From contig CP066552.1 of NCBI GenBank assembly GCA_016415585.1, forward strand, positions 1,550,001-1,614,000: a stretch of DNA of 64,000 nt, read 5' to 3'. The stretch's first letter is position 1; each line of letters starts with the position of its first letter. The translations under genes were made by a program, and so were the position numbers. The notes below the pieces were generated by a model. It made no database searches. It was not told the DNA's origin and saw only the letters and a program-made list of their open reading frames with translations. This DNA is from Pectobacterium carotovorum (lineage in GTDB: Bacteria; Pseudomonadota; Gammaproteobacteria; Enterobacterales; Enterobacteriaceae). Below, piece by piece: positions 46,105-55,234 of this stretch.

Positions 46105-46131
46105 AAAAAGGCTCTCGGTAGAAAGCCTTTT
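46105..46131. terminator. Bidirectional rho-independent terminator between ganK and ganL
   Basis: AAAAGGCTCTCGGTAGAAAGCCTTTT forms an A-rich/T-rich stem with TTTT on either strand. It lies between the convergent ganK and ganL genes, 54 bases beyond the ganL stop. Confidence 0.65.
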
Positions 46132-46184
46132 GGGAAACACCCGATGGGAATGATGGACCCACCGAGCTGAGGGTTAGTGCGGTA

Positions 46185-47492
46185 TTACCACCAGGCTTCT
46201 GCCTGAATACCGAAGTTCACTGCATTGCTGCGATCGTCGTTGAAGGTGTTGCGGTTTTCATTTCCACGGTTTTGGTAAGAAACGAAGAAGCGCAGTTCCG
46301 GGCGTGTCATCATGGGAATATCGGCGGTGAAGGCGTGTGCCAGCGTGTATTTCTCACCACTGTATTTGGTTTCTGTACCCGCTTTCCAGCTATCTTTTTT
46401 CTGATATGCGCCGGCTTCCAGATAGGTTTTTTGGTTCTTGGTCCAGACATATTGGCCGCGACCTACCGCAGACAATAATTCTGTGCTGTCGCGCCAGCGG
46501 CTGATTTCATCCGCTTTACCGTAGGTCAGAACATGGCTAAGAGAAATATTATCAGTGATTGGTAGGTCACCAGTCTGAATGACGCGGTAGCCTTTGGCGC
46601 TGTCGTTGATGCTCCAGACGTCATACCAGCCGCCGCCCTGATCGACCATGTTGTGCGCCAGCCCTTTGTCGGCATATTGCAGCACCAGTTTCTGGTTGGA
46701 TTTGAGGCCAGAGAAGTAGTGGCTGAGCTCACCCGTGATCATCATCGAGTTTTTAGGATCGAATTTTTGCCCTTCCGCGAGGAAGATATTTTTCTGCGTG
46801 TCCGCTTCATTTGGCATCGCGTAGGAGATACCAAACTCCGTCCACGCGCCGTCCCACGGCTTCCAGCCCGCATAGCGTGCGTCCAGATAGTTGATATTCA
46901 GATCGTCGTAGGTATCTGTTCTGCTTTGACATTCCTGACTGTTAATGCTGTTGCTACAGTCGACGTTCATGTTTTCAGCATCGGCACGGATCCAGGCAAA
47001 AGAGAACGCGCCTTCGCCCGCTTTGACGTTTTCGATCCCGGCACCCGCACCGGAGATATTCCAGTATTTGGTATCGATGATGTGCAAGTCATGACGCTGA
47101 TAGTAGCGTTTCCCCGCCCAGACCGTGGCATCCGGCAGTCCAGGTACAAAGCCTTTTGCCTGAAGGTTTAACTGGCGCAAACCAAACTCGGCATCGTCGT
47201 TTTTTGTCGTTTCATTATCGTTCGAGCCATTGGAGAACATGGAAATCATGCTATCGAAGTAAAACGTTTTCCCATTTTCGTTATACAGCTGCTGCCCTAA
47301 TTGGATTTCGCCGTAGGTGTCATCTTCGTTACCTAATCTTCCCACATAACTTTTATCGGCTGCCTGTTGTTTTCCGTGGTTTGATGCACCCACGCCAGAA
47401 CGGAAGTATCCTGAAAAATCAACAGAATAAGAAGGGGTTGCCAGCATTGCCAAACTCAGCGCAATGGATGTTGTCAGCAGTTTTCTTTTCAT
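46185..47492 (-). CDS. ganL: Oligogalactan-specific outer-membrane porin GanL (LamB family)
   Basis: GanL is a LamB-type sugar porin thought to admit galactan oligomers. The 435-residue precursor has a signal peptide ([20 protein letters not shown], cut after SYS). It opens [20 protein letters not shown], the usual LamB start, and ends in an aromatic (EAWW). Internal strands show alternating aromatic residues, [20 protein letters not shown] and [16 protein letters not shown] among them, which are hallmarks of the family. The frame opens at 47570, but the ATG at 47492 with AAGG upstream begins the signal peptide. It is transcribed alone, convergent to ganK, with a candidate CRP site and GanR operator upstream. 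Confidence 0.92.
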   Translation of the reverse strand: MKRKLLTTSIALSLAMLATPSYSVDFSGYFRSGVGASNHGKQQAADKSYVGRLGNEDDTYGEIQLGQQLYNENGKTFYFDSMISMFSNGSNDNETTKNDDAEFGLRQLNLQAKGFVPGLPDATVWAGKRYYQRHDLHIIDTKYWNISGAGAGIENVKAGEGAFSFAWIRADAENMNVDCSNSINSQECQSRTDTYDDLNINYLDARYAGWKPWDGAWTEFGISYAMPNEADTQKNIFLAEGQKFDPKNSMMITGELSHYFSGLKSNQKLVLQYADKGLAHNMVDQGGGWYDVWSINDSAKGYRVIQTGDLPITDNISLSHVLTYGKADEISRWRDSTELLSAVGRGQYVWTKNQKTYLEAGAYQKKDSWKAGTETKYSGEKYTLAHAFTADIPMMTRPELRFFVSYQNRGNENRNTFNDDRSNAVNFGIQAEAWW

Positions 47493-47609
47493 AATATACC
47501 TTTCGCTTATTCGGGTAAGAATGTGGATGTTCCAAATAACATGACGTGAACGGAGGTAAAGCGTTTCCACTCATGGCGAAGGATTATGGGGGAATAAAAT
47601 GGCGCGTGA

Positions 47610-47625
47610 CATGATTGTTCTCACA
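47610..47625. promoter_or_regulatory. Candidate CRP site upstream of ganL
   Basis: CATGA-N6-TCACA matches the CRP consensus TGTGA-N6-TCACA in 8 of 10 core positions. It is about 120 bases before ganL. Catabolite control of a sugar porin would be expected. Confidence 0.45.
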
Positions 47626-47730
47626 AAATATAAAAGAGTTACACCAATATTTACACTGATGTAACGATGTTACATATGATGTTTTGATTATTTATCAGCA
47701 CTGGAGCGGTGTTATTCGCTGTGTAATGAT

Positions 47731-47746
47731 GTGTAACTGGTTACAC
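47731..47746. promoter_or_regulatory. GanR/GalR-type operator upstream of ganL
   Basis: GTGTAACTGGTTACAC is a near-perfect 16-bp palindrome of the gal-operator class. It lies about 240 bases before ganL and 95 before a small plus-strand ORF. The related sequence TGTAACGATGTTACA lies at 47660-47674 with a one-base longer centre. Confidence 0.6.
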
Positions 47747-47825
47747 GTTTTTCTGGTGCGTCTAAAATGCAGCATAAAATTTTTTTATGTCAGAATCGGT
47801 GGCGTTACATAAAAGGAGTGATGCG

Positions 47826-47915
47826 ATGCCGAGTAGGAAACATTTTTGGAATAGAGGGAAAGGAGGTCAGTTAAAAGGAAAGCGCAAACAAGGGGGTGAG
47901 GTCAGAAGGCAATGA
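47826..47915 (+). CDS. Possible 29-codon basic peptide
   Basis: ATG at 47826 with GGAG seven bases upstream opens MPSRKHFWNRGKGGQLKGKR and nine more codons to TGA at 47913-47915. Eleven of the 29 residues are Arg, Lys or His. It lies between the divergent ganL and convergent ganR genes, downstream of a gal-type operator, and its stop touches a large hairpin. Translation is plausible but unproven, and no known family is recognised. Confidence 0.25.
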   Translation: MPSRKHFWNRGKGGQLKGKRKQGGEVRRQ

Positions 47916-47964
47916 TGTCGCTACCTGCCTGATGCAAATGAGTATTGCGTCAGGCAAGCGACAT
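47915..47964. terminator. Long stem-loop between the small ORF and ganR
   Basis: ATGTCGCT and AGCGACAT close an outer stem, and TGCCTGATGCAA pairs with TTGCGTCAGGC in the inner stem, for about 19 base pairs in 50 bases. No T run follows on either strand. It lies 13 bases past the ganR stop and probably stabilises or ends that mRNA. Confidence 0.5.
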
Positions 47965-47977
47965 TGGTGAAAGGCGA

Positions 47978-48988
47978 CTACTTCTTACGGGCCGGGGGAC
48001 TCACCGAATGGCGGCGTACCAGAGTCGGGCTAAACATGTTCGTGGTTTCACTGAGTTGTTTACCGTGAGATAGCGCGATGGCTAATTCTGCGGCCTGAAT
48101 TGCCATGGCGGAAACCGGATAGTGCACGGTGGTCAGGCGAGGGCGGAGGTAGCGAGCGATCAATACGTCATCAAACCCAATCACCGACATATCCTGCGGT
48201 ACGCTGATGCTGTTATCACTCAGGACAGAAAGCGCGCCTGCGGCCATGGAATCGTTGTAACACACGACTGCTGTCATGTTGCCGCCCCGGCTCAGCAGCT
48301 CCATCATGGCAGATTCGCCGCCCACCTCGTCTGGCGAGGCACGGGCAATGAGGCGTTCATCCCGTGCGATGCCGTGCTCTTGCAGCGCATCCATATAGCC
48401 TTGCAGGCGGTCGGCGGAGTCGGAAATTTGGTGATTAGAGCAGAGAAAACCGATCCGCTGATGTCCTTCCTGAATTAAATGACGCGTTGCCAGCCAGGAG
48501 CCGTAGCGATCGTCGAGTGCAACGCAGCGGTTTTCATAACCGGGTAAGGTACGGTTGATGAGCACCATATCAGGAATGTGGCTCATCAGTGCCGCCAGTT
48601 CTTCATCTGAAAGCATCTTTGCATGCACGACTAGCCCGGAACAGCGGTGGCGAATTAACTGTTCAATGGCTTTCTTTTCCTGCTCGGCATTGTGATAGCC
48701 GTTACCAATCAGCAGAAAGTTGCCGGTTGCCTGGGCAATTTGTTCGACAGATTTAACCATCGTTCCGAAAAAGGGATCGGACACATCCGCGACAACCAGC
48801 CCCATAGTCTCTGCACTTTGATGCGCGAGCGCTCTGGCATTGGCGTTCGGATGATATTGCAGCTCCGCCATGGCCTTGTGTACGGCTTCCCTTGACGCAG
48901 TACTGGCTTTGGGCGAGTTATTAATCACGCGCGAAACCGTAGCGACTGATACACCTGATAGACGAGCAACATCCTTTATTGTGGCCAT
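47978..48988 (-). CDS. ganR: LacI-family repressor of the GalR/GalS type, probable GanR
   Basis: The 336-residue protein is very close to E. coli GalR/GalS. It has the helix-turn-helix MATIKDVARLSGVSVATVSR, the hinge NANARALAHQSAETMGLVVA, and the ligand-binding core GNFLLIGNGYHNAEQEKKAI ... VIGFDDVLIARYLRPRLTTV. Such proteins bind galactose or a derivative and repress galactose genes. Its position between the gan genes and galTK matches ganR of the Erwinia chrysanthemi gan locus, so I use that name. GalR or GalS would be an equally fair label by sequence. The ATG at 48988 with AGGA six bases upstream is preferred to 48994. Candidate operators occur before ganE/ganK, ganL and galT. Confidence 0.85.
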   Translation of the reverse strand: MATIKDVARLSGVSVATVSRVINNSPKASTASREAVHKAMAELQYHPNANARALAHQSAETMGLVVADVSDPFFGTMVKSVEQIAQATGNFLLIGNGYHNAEQEKKAIEQLIRHRCSGLVVHAKMLSDEELAALMSHIPDMVLINRTLPGYENRCVALDDRYGSWLATRHLIQEGHQRIGFLCSNHQISDSADRLQGYMDALQEHGIARDERLIARASPDEVGGESAMMELLSRGGNMTAVVCYNDSMAAGALSVLSDNSISVPQDMSVIGFDDVLIARYLRPRLTTVHYPVSAMAIQAAELAIALSHGKQLSETTNMFSPTLVRRHSVSPPARKK

Positions 48989-49142
48989 TGGCATTCCTGA
49001 GCGGTCAAATGCGTGGTGAGGCGAACCGCAGCCTAACGCACACGTTAAAAGAAAAAATCGATTACTTATATTTATAAATGTACAGGTTTTTAGGCGATGT
49101 TACCTACCCGACCTCCTTTCCTTTTTGATCCAGACCGTACTT

Positions 49143-49160
49143 ATGTGATCGCTATCAACA
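49143..49160. promoter_or_regulatory. Candidate CRP site upstream of galT
   Basis: TGTGA-TCGCTA-TCAAC at 49144-49159 is a good first half-site with a partial second half. It lies between the divergent ganR and galT and could serve either. Cyclic-AMP control of gal genes is well known. Confidence 0.4.
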
Positions 49161-49210
49161 ATCATCGGTCATTTCTCTCTTCCAAAATACCATTTCGGGG
49201 TTTAAATTTA

Positions 49211-49226
49211 GGGTAACCGATTACAC
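49211..49226. promoter_or_regulatory. Distal gal-type operator of galTK
   Basis: GGGTAACCGATTACAC matches the GalR/GalS consensus well. Its centre is 88 bp upstream of the second operator, an arrangement that permits repression looping as in the E. coli gal operon. TTGACT at 49249-49254 between them may be a -35. Confidence 0.6.
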
Positions 49227-49298
49227 TCATGTGGTGGCTAAACGATAGTTGACTATCTTTCTTTAGCATTATTACAGCTATTTTATCCATGCCATAGT

Positions 49299-49314
49299 GT
49301 GAAACTGATTACAT
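49299..49314. promoter_or_regulatory. Proximal gal-type operator of galTK
   Basis: GTGAAACTGATTACAT follows the gal operator pattern and lies about 140 bases before galT, downstream of the likely promoter. Confidence 0.55.
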
Positions 49315-49452
49315 TAAGGGGGTTTTCTGGCTGAGTTTACGGACTGACCTGATGCCTCTTCCAGATCTCTGACGGACTGTTAGCGCCATACAATGGGTTG
49401 CGGATGGTGCCGCGGTTGTACCGAATTTGTGTTTTGTATTGAGGAATAGTTT

Positions 49453-50493
49453 ATGCAGTTTGAGCCGACTGAACATCCGCATCGCCGTTTTAACCCGCTG
49501 AAAGGCGAGTGGATTCTGGTTTCTCCGCATCGCGCCAAACGCCCCTGGCAAGGGCAGCAGGATGAACCGGATCGCGCCACGCCGCCGCCTTACGATCCGA
49601 CCTGCTATCTGTGTGCGGGTAATAAACGTATTACTGGCGATATCAACCCGCACTATCAGGGCACCTTTGTTTTTACGAATGATTTTTCGGCTCTGATGGA
49701 AGACACGCCAGAGGCGCCGTCGGGCGACGACGAGCTTTTTCGCGTTCAGCAAGCCCGGGGCGTCAGCCGTGTGATCTGTTTTTCTCCCGATCACAGTAAA
49801 AGTCTGCCTCAGCTTTCATTACCGGCGCTGAAAGCGGTGATCGATACGTGGAGCGATCAGACTGAAGATCTAGGCAAGCGGTATCCGTGGGTTCAGGTGT
49901 TTGAGAACAAAGGGACGATGATGGGGTGTTCTAATCCCCATCCGCACGGTCAGGTTTGGGCTAACGATTTTCTGCCCAATGAGGTGCTACGTGAGGACGA
50001 ACAGCAGCGAGCCTATTTCTCCCGTCACGGTTCGCCGTTACTGCTGGACTACGTTCAACGCGAGCAGGCTAATGGGTCGCGCATCGTGGTGGAAACGGAG
50101 CACTGGTTGGCGGTTGTCCCGTACTGGGCGTCGTGGCCGTTTGAAACGCTGGTACTGCCCAAGTTCGCTGTACAGCGGTTGCCACAGCTACGTGACGTTC
50201 AGCGTGACGATCTGGCGCGGCTCCTGAAAAAGCTGACCAGCCGTTACGACAACTTGTTCCAATGTTCATTCCCTTATTCGATGGGGTGGCATGGCGCGCC
50301 GTTCAAGGGTGATGACATCGCACACTGGCAGCTGCATGCCCATTTTTATCCCCCGTTATTACGTTCCGCCAGCGTACGCAAATTTATGGTCGGCTATGAA
50401 ATGTTGGCTGAGGCACAGCGTGATCTGACGGCAGAGCAGGCCGCTGAATGTTTACGCAGCGTGAGTGATATCCATTTTCGTGAGCAAATTTGA
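49453..50493 (+). CDS. galT: Galactose-1-phosphate uridylyltransferase GalT
   Basis: GalT exchanges UMP between UDP-glucose and galactose-1-phosphate in the Leloir pathway. The 346-residue protein begins [20 protein letters not shown]. It has the zinc-ligand CYLCAGN, the UMP-binding [19 protein letters not shown] with the catalytic His in HPH, and the second metal site near [26 protein letters not shown] precedes the start. It is the first gene of a galTK pair. galE, which leads the operon in E. coli, is absent here, so epimerase must be encoded elsewhere. Confidence 0.96.
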   Translation: MQFEPTEHPHRRFNPLKGEWILVSPHRAKRPWQGQQDEPDRATPPPYDPTCYLCAGNKRITGDINPHYQGTFVFTNDFSALMEDTPEAPSGDDELFRVQQARGVSRVICFSPDHSKSLPQLSLPALKAVIDTWSDQTEDLGKRYPWVQVFENKGTMMGCSNPHPHGQVWANDFLPNEVLREDEQQRAYFSRHGSPLLLDYVQREQANGSRIVVETEHWLAVVPYWASWPFETLVLPKFAVQRLPQLRDVQRDDLARLLKKLTSRYDNLFQCSFPYSMGWHGAPFKGDDIAHWQLHAHFYPPLLRSASVRKFMVGYEMLAEAQRDLTAEQAAECLRSVSDIHFREQI

Positions 50494-50502
50494 GGTCATT
50501 TT

Positions 50503-51666
50503 ATGAGCCGTATTGATTCTCTACGTCAGTTAACCGAGTCTGTTTTTGTCCGATTATTTGGCTATGCGCCGCACGCGGCTATTCAGGCTCCCGGCCGGGT
50601 CAACCTGATTGGTGAGCACACCGACTATAACGATGGTTTTGTCTTGCCCTGTGCTATCGATTACCAGACGGTGGTCAGCGCGGCGGTACGTCAGGATGGC
50701 ATTGTGCGGGTGGTCGCGGTGGACTTTGACAACCAGCAGGATGAATTCGATCTCGCCAAAGAGATCGTGCCTCACCCGGACTATACCTGGGCGAACTATA
50801 TCCGTGGAACGGTGAAGTTTTTGCTGGCGCGTGGCTTACCGCTCAGCGGTATGGATATGGTAGTTTCCGGAAATGTGCCTTCTGGTGCAGGACTAAGTTC
50901 ATCGGCCTCGTTGGAAGTCGTGATTGGGCAGACATTCAAAGAACTGAATAATCTGGACATCAGCCAGCTAGATGTGGCCTTGAACGGTCAGCAGGCGGAA
51001 AACGATTTTGTCGGCTGTAGCTGCGGCATTATGGATCAGTTTATTTCCGCTCAAGGACGCGCGGATCAGGCGATGTTGATCGACTGCCGTTCTCTGGAAG
51101 GGCGTTCTGTGCGTATGCTCGACGGCGTTGACGTGCTGATCGTGAATTCCAACGTGCGTCGTGGGCTGGTGGACAGCGAATACAACACACGTCGTCAGCA
51201 GTGTGAAGCTGCGGCGCGTCACTTTAACGTCAAGGCGCTGCGTGATGTTTCACTCGCACAGTTTGAAGCGGGAATCGAGGGACTGGATCCGGTAGCGGTA
51301 CGCCGTGCGCGCCATGTTATTACCGAGAACAGCCGTACGCTGGAAGCGGCCGATGCGCTGGCGCGTCAGGATGCGCACCGCTTGTTTACGCTGATGGCGG
51401 AATCGCATGTTTCCATGCGCGACGACTTTGAAATTACCGTGCCGCCGATCGATGCGCTGGTGGATCTGATTCAAGAGTATGTGGGTGAGCGGGGCGGTGT
51501 GCGTATGACCGGCGGCGGTTTCGGTGGCTGCATCGTCGCCCTTATCCCCTCGGCGCTGACAGACGAGGTCAAACAGGTGATCGAACGTGAATATCCGGCG
51601 CGCACCGGCCTTCAGCCGTCCATCTATCTGTGTCAGGCATCCGGCGGTGCAGGGCGTGTGAGTTAA
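50503..51666 (+). CDS. galK: Galactokinase GalK
   Basis: GalK phosphorylates galactose at C1. The 387-residue GHMP-family kinase shows the galactokinase signature [20 protein letters not shown], the ATP-binding [19 protein letters not shown], the catalytic region [12 protein letters not shown], and [16 protein letters not shown] near the C-terminus. It starts 10 bases after the galT stop with GAGG in front, and ends at a strong terminator. galM does not follow. It would process the galactose released by GanB, linking this operon to the gan genes. Confidence 0.96.
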   Translation: MSRIDSLRQLTESVFVRLFGYAPHAAIQAPGRVNLIGEHTDYNDGFVLPCAIDYQTVVSAAVRQDGIVRVVAVDFDNQQDEFDLAKEIVPHPDYTWANYIRGTVKFLLARGLPLSGMDMVVSGNVPSGAGLSSSASLEVVIGQTFKELNNLDISQLDVALNGQQAENDFVGCSCGIMDQFISAQGRADQAMLIDCRSLEGRSVRMLDGVDVLIVNSNVRRGLVDSEYNTRRQQCEAAARHFNVKALRDVSLAQFEAGIEGLDPVAVRRARHVITENSRTLEAADALARQDAHRLFTLMAESHVSMRDDFEITVPPIDALVDLIQEYVGERGGVRMTGGGFGGCIVALIPSALTDEVKQVIEREYPARTGLQPSIYLCQASGGAGRVS

Positions 51667-51689
51667 GTTCAGCCTGGGAAAGATGAGGG

Positions 51690-51717
51690 AAAAGGGCTTT
51701 GATTAAAGCCCTTTTTA
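51690..51717 (+). terminator. Rho-independent terminator of galTK
   Basis: AAAAGGGCTTT pairs with AAAGCCCTTTT around GATT, followed by TTTTTA. It lies 24 bases after galK and may also act on the convergent mgtE transcript. Confidence 0.85.
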
Positions 51718-51745
51718 CATTTCATGTGTTTTACATCGCATATGT

Positions 51746-53224
51746 TTAAGGCAGCAGGAACAGCGTTGCCAGCCCAAGGAAGATAAAGAAGCCGCCAGTA
51801 TCCGTGATCGCCGTAATCATTACGCTGGAGCCGATGGCTGGATCGCGACCGAGTTTCATCATGACTAACGGGATAGCGACGCCCATCAGCGCGGCGAGCA
51901 GCAGGTTCAGCAGAATCGCCAGCATCATCACGCCCCCCATCGCGGCATTACCATAGAGCAGGAAGGTCACCACGCCCATGATCGTGCCCCATATCACCCC
52001 GTTGACCAGCGCAACGCCTAATTCTTTAAGCAGCAGGTACGATTTCTTGCCGTGTTCAAGCTGATGCAACGCCAGAGCACGCACAATCATGGTGATCGTC
52101 TGGTTGCCCGTATTCCCGCCGATGCCGGCGACAATCGGCATGAGCGTCGCCAGCGCGACCAAATGGGACAGCGTATGCTCGAACAGGCCGATGACCCGCG
52201 AGGCAATGAGCGCCGTACAAAGATTGATGGCCAGCCATGCCCAGCGATTGCGAAACGATTTATACACGGGCGCGTAGACGTCTTCAGAGGGCGTTAAGCC
52301 CCCTGAACGCCGCAGATTGCTGTCGCTTTCCCGGTTCACGACGTCGAGGATATCCTCAATCGTCAGGCGTCCCATGAGTTTCCCTTTGCTATCGACCACG
52401 GCGCTGGAAATTAAATCGTAACGTTCAAAAGCCCCTGCGGCCTCTTCGACTTTATCTTCAGGCTGAAACCTCAACGGCTGATCGTCCATGACGTCATTGA
52501 CCATAGTCTGAGGCGAGTGGAGCAGAATGCTGGCCAGCGATAGCTCGCCGATCAGCGTGTTCTTGCGATCGGTAACAAACAGCTTATCGGTGGAATTGGG
52601 GATCTTTTTGCGGTAGCGCAGATAGCGCTGTACGGCCGCGAGCGTGACATCAGCGCGCACGGTGATGAGTTTGAAATCCATCATGTGGCCGAGGCAGTCT
52701 TCATCATAATTGATGGCGGCACGTAGCTGCGCGCGCTGCTTCGGCTCAAGCGAAGTCAGTATTCTGCCCAGCAGATGACGGGGGACGAGGCGAGACAGCT
52801 GAGCCTGCTCATCAACATCCAGTATCCGAACCGCCCTGAGGATTTCCTTGTCCTGCATATCGCCGATCAGATCGTCAGAAATGCTATCAGAGGCCTCAAT
52901 CAACACGCGGCCGCGCTTCTCTATAGGAATAAGCCGCCAGAGCGCCAGCCGTTCATCCTGTGGTAAGGATTCCAGCAGGTCGGCAAGGTCAGCGGCATGC
53001 AGCTCGATGATAAGCTCGCTGATTTCTGCGGTCTGATCGAGCAGGATGCTTTTTTCGCGCAGCCTAATGTTGTTATTTAATGCAGCATTGTCGCCCAACG
53101 TTGCGTCATCGCCTGCTGTAACGCGCGGTTGCCGGTTGATAATGTCTTCAACCAGTTCTTTATTTTCCAATAGCAGAAGGGAGATACGGCGCCGGAGGTC
53201 GGTAAGTTTTTTTACACTCGACAT
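51746..53224 (-). CDS. mgtE: Magnesium transporter MgtE
   Basis: MgtE is a gated magnesium channel/transporter of the inner membrane. The 492-residue protein has the cytoplasmic N-domain of superhelical repeats (about residues 60-175, including LADLLESLPQDERLALWRLI) and a pair of CBS domains (about 180-310, LITVRADVTLAAVQRYLR and SSAVVDSKGKLMGRLTIEDI). Five membrane helices follow with the ion-pore motif PIVAGIGGNTGNQTITMIVRAL. The extended, polar N-terminus of about 55 residues is variable in the family. Enterobacteria usually rely on CorA and MgtA, so MgtE is an accessory importer here. The leader of 220 bases up to ohrR shows no obvious magnesium riboswitch to my reading. Confidence 0.94.
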   Translation of the reverse strand: MSSVKKLTDLRRRISLLLLENKELVEDIINRQPRVTAGDDATLGDNAALNNNIRLREKSILLDQTAEISELIIELHAADLADLLESLPQDERLALWRLIPIEKRGRVLIEASDSISDDLIGDMQDKEILRAVRILDVDEQAQLSRLVPRHLLGRILTSLEPKQRAQLRAAINYDEDCLGHMMDFKLITVRADVTLAAVQRYLRYRKKIPNSTDKLFVTDRKNTLIGELSLASILLHSPQTMVNDVMDDQPLRFQPEDKVEEAAGAFERYDLISSAVVDSKGKLMGRLTIEDILDVVNRESDSNLRRSGGLTPSEDVYAPVYKSFRNRWAWLAINLCTALIASRVIGLFEHTLSHLVALATLMPIVAGIGGNTGNQTITMIVRALALHQLEHGKKSYLLLKELGVALVNGVIWGTIMGVVTFLLYGNAAMGGVMMLAILLNLLLAALMGVAIPLVMMKLGRDPAIGSSVMITAITDTGGFFIFLGLATLFLLP

Positions 53225-53444
53225 AATGTTTTATGCTCGATCTGTTTTTTATCCGTGTTTTATTAAACGTAGCGCAATATCAGTAGATTAAGAATAGGAT
53301 TACTGACGAATCGCCGTCTGAAAGGTGTGCGATAGTGTACCCAGACGTATTTTTTATGAAAAAATTTATCTAACGGATTATTAAATCGCTTGCTACTTAA
53401 TTTTTGGCGATATAGAGTCAGTTCCAGAAACGTAACTGATACCG

Positions 53445-53894
53445 ATGGCAGAGACGATGAACGACAACGCTTACAAACTGGATGGACAGCTGTGCTTCGC
53501 ACTGTATTCAGCCAATCTGGCGATGAATAAACTGTACCGTCGTTTGCTGTCTGAACTGAATCTGACCTATCCCCAATATCTGGTGATGCTGGTGCTGTGG
53601 GAGCGTGATGGTTTGACGGTGTCTGAGTTGGGCGAGCGTCTGTATCTCGATTCCGCTACGCTAACGCCGTTGCTCAAGCGGTTACAAAGCGCAGGCTTAG
53701 TGGTGCGTAATCGGGGAACGGAAGATGAGCGTCAGGTGCTGATCGGGTTAACCGAAGCAGGACGAGCACTTCAGCAACAGGCACGAGCGATTCCTGAAAG
53801 CGTGTTTTGCGCGACGGAATGTCATCTTGACCAGTTGCAGACGATCAAAAAAGATTTAGAGACGCTGCGTAAGAATCTGATTGGGCATCTTTGA
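53445..53894 (+). CDS. ohrR: Organic-peroxide-sensing MarR regulator OhrR
   Basis: OhrR represses ohr and releases it when its reactive cysteine is oxidised by organic hydroperoxides. The 149-residue MarR-family protein has the conserved N-terminal [20 protein letters not shown] with the sensing cysteine at about residue 17. It also has [13 protein letters not shown], the winged helix [20 protein letters not shown], and the [15 protein letters not shown] wing. No second C-terminal sensing cysteine is placed as in two-Cys OhrR, although C125 or so (SVFCATECH) could serve. The ATG at 53457 is an alternative start. It lies directly upstream of ohr on the same strand. Confidence 0.9.
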   Translation: MAETMNDNAYKLDGQLCFALYSANLAMNKLYRRLLSELNLTYPQYLVMLVLWERDGLTVSELGERLYLDSATLTPLLKRLQSAGLVVRNRGTEDERQVLIGLTEAGRALQQQARAIPESVFCATECHLDQLQTIKKDLETLRKNLIGHL

Positions 53895-54080
53895 AGATAC
53901 TCGCGGTTGTCTTGAGCATCCGAAGCCTGTCAGACAGCGTCATATTTGCTAAGTAGTCTATGTCTAAGTGTTTTGTTTTAAGTAAATAAGTAGTGTGCGA
54001 TTCTATTTTTCGCTATTTAATTAGGCCTGAGCAGCATCTATACTGCCTTAGGTCATTCCCTAACTATCTGGAGTCACATT

Positions 54081-54506
54081 ATGTCTATTGAAAAAGTATT
54101 ATACGTTGCTCATGCTCAAGCTACCGGTGGTCGTGATGGTCGTGCGGTGTCTTCCGATAAAGCGGTTGATATTAAATTGACGACCCCACGTGAGCTGGGC
54201 GGCGCAGGCGGTGAAGGGACGAACCCAGAGCAGCTGTTCGCCGCGGGCTATTCTGCCTGTTTCCTGGGGGCGATGAAATTTGTCGGTGCGCGTGAGAAGA
54301 TCGCCGTACCCGCTGACACCACGGTAAACGGTAGCGTAGGCATCGGTGCCATCCCAACAGGGTTTGGTATTGAAGTCGAATTGAAAATTTCCCTGCCAGG
54401 CTTGGATCGCGCCGTGGCTGAAGATTTAGTGCAGAAAGCCCATATCGTTTGCCCATACTCCAATGCAACGCGTGGCAACATCGACGTGACCCTGACTATC
54501 GTCTAA
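54081..54506 (+). CDS. ohr: Organic hydroperoxide resistance protein Ohr
   Basis: Ohr is a thiol peroxidase that reduces organic and fatty-acid hydroperoxides using lipoylated proteins as donor. The 141-residue OsmC-superfamily protein has the two catalytic cysteines C60 (in [14 protein letters not shown]) and C124 (in [12 protein letters not shown]), and the conserved Arg/Glu environment ([20 protein letters not shown]). GGAG precedes the start. It follows ohrR by 186 bases and has its own terminator. I did not find a clear OhrR palindrome in the gap. Confidence 0.95.
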   Translation: MSIEKVLYVAHAQATGGRDGRAVSSDKAVDIKLTTPRELGGAGGEGTNPEQLFAAGYSACFLGAMKFVGAREKIAVPADTTVNGSVGIGAIPTGFGIEVELKISLPGLDRAVAEDLVQKAHIVCPYSNATRGNIDVTLTIV

Positions 54507-54556
54507 GTCCGGCTTGAAGCAAGTTCATGATTGATTGATGAACACGATTGATTAAT

Positions 54557-54595
54557 AAAAACGGTGGCTGCGAAGATTCGCACTGCCGTTTTTTT
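54557..54595 (+). terminator. Rho-independent terminator of ohr
   Basis: AAAACGG...TGCGAA-GA-TTCGCA...CCGTT forms a long hairpin with one bulge, followed by seven T. It lies 50 bases after ohr. Confidence 0.8.
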
Positions 54596-54616
54596 ATGAC
54601 GGACATCCTCGTCCGT

Positions 54617-54670
54617 CACCCTTACGGGCCGTTGCTACGCAACGTTGAAAAACGCTCCCGACGTTTTTTT
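54617..54670. repeat. Double-hairpin repeat, copy 5
   Basis: Hairpin 1 is CGTTGC-TAC-GCAACG (54630-54644). Hairpin 2 is AAAAACG-CTCCCGA-CGTTTTT (54648-54667) with further T. It lies right after the ohr terminator and is most similar to copy 4. Confidence 0.7.
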
Positions 54671-54783
54671 ATTGGTACGGCATCATCTCAATAGGCAACG
54701 ACGTGAATGACGGGCACGGGAATACGAAGGCAACAAAGCCTGATGAAGAAAAAAGAGAATATAAGAAACGGGTTGGTTAAGCG

Positions 54784-54999
54784 CTACTCTTTCTGATTGA
54801 CAAGTACGTTGGTAGGGAGCAGTAATTGTTCGGCATGTTGCTGCTGTTTGTTTTGATGATGACCAAACGCGGTGATGGTGGAGTAAGCAAAGCGGCCTAA
54901 AAGAATAATGAAGCTGATGAGTAAAACGGCACGGGCGATCCGAGAGCCACTTCGTCGTGGGCGTATCGATAATCGTCGTTTGTGGGTAAGCGTGGACAT
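54784..54999 (-). CDS. yfgG: YfgG-like small membrane protein (DUF2633)
   Basis: This 71-residue protein has a basic N-terminus (HKRRLSIRPRRSGSRIAR), one hydrophobic helix (AVLLISFIILLGRFAYS, about residues 24-40) and a polar Gln/His-rich tail. It closely resembles E. coli YfgG (RIVLLISFIFFFGRFIYS), a small inner-membrane protein linked to metal (nickel/cobalt) stress. In E. coli yfgG also lies next to ppk-ppx, which supports the assignment. It is transcribed alone on the minus strand. Confidence 0.8.
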   Translation of the reverse strand: MSTLTHKRRLSIRPRRSGSRIARAVLLISFIILLGRFAYSTITAFGHHQNKQQQHAEQLLLPTNVLVNQKE

Positions 55000-55186
55000 T
55001 ACCAGTTAATCCTCTGTGAAAGCGAACATTCGCTGTTGTTTATTTAGGCACAAGCAGTAGGCGAGGTCAATCTACCTCAGTGAAAAAGATGATGATCGAT
55101 CCGGTTTTCGCACGTTCGGTGCAAGGAGAGAGGGGGGGAGAAACCCGCGCGAAGAGGAAAGGACATAAGGGACAAAGGGAATCAGT

Positions 55187-55218
55187 AAAAAACCCGCTCA
55201 AAAATGAATAAGCGGGTT
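55187..55218 (-). terminator. Rho-independent terminator of the yjfB-like gene
   Basis: On the minus strand AACCCGCT pairs with AGCGGGTT and six T follow. It lies 17 bases after the stop. Confidence 0.85.
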
Positions 55219-55234
55219 GTGTGGTGCAAGGGGA

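Noticed and set aside
53225..53444. Magnesium riboswitch in front of mgtE
   Set aside because: I could not find the conserved blocks of the known M-box, and the gap shows no convincing long-range stems.
53895..54080. OhrR operator in front of ohr
   Set aside because: No clear palindrome of the TACAATT-AATTGTA kind was found.
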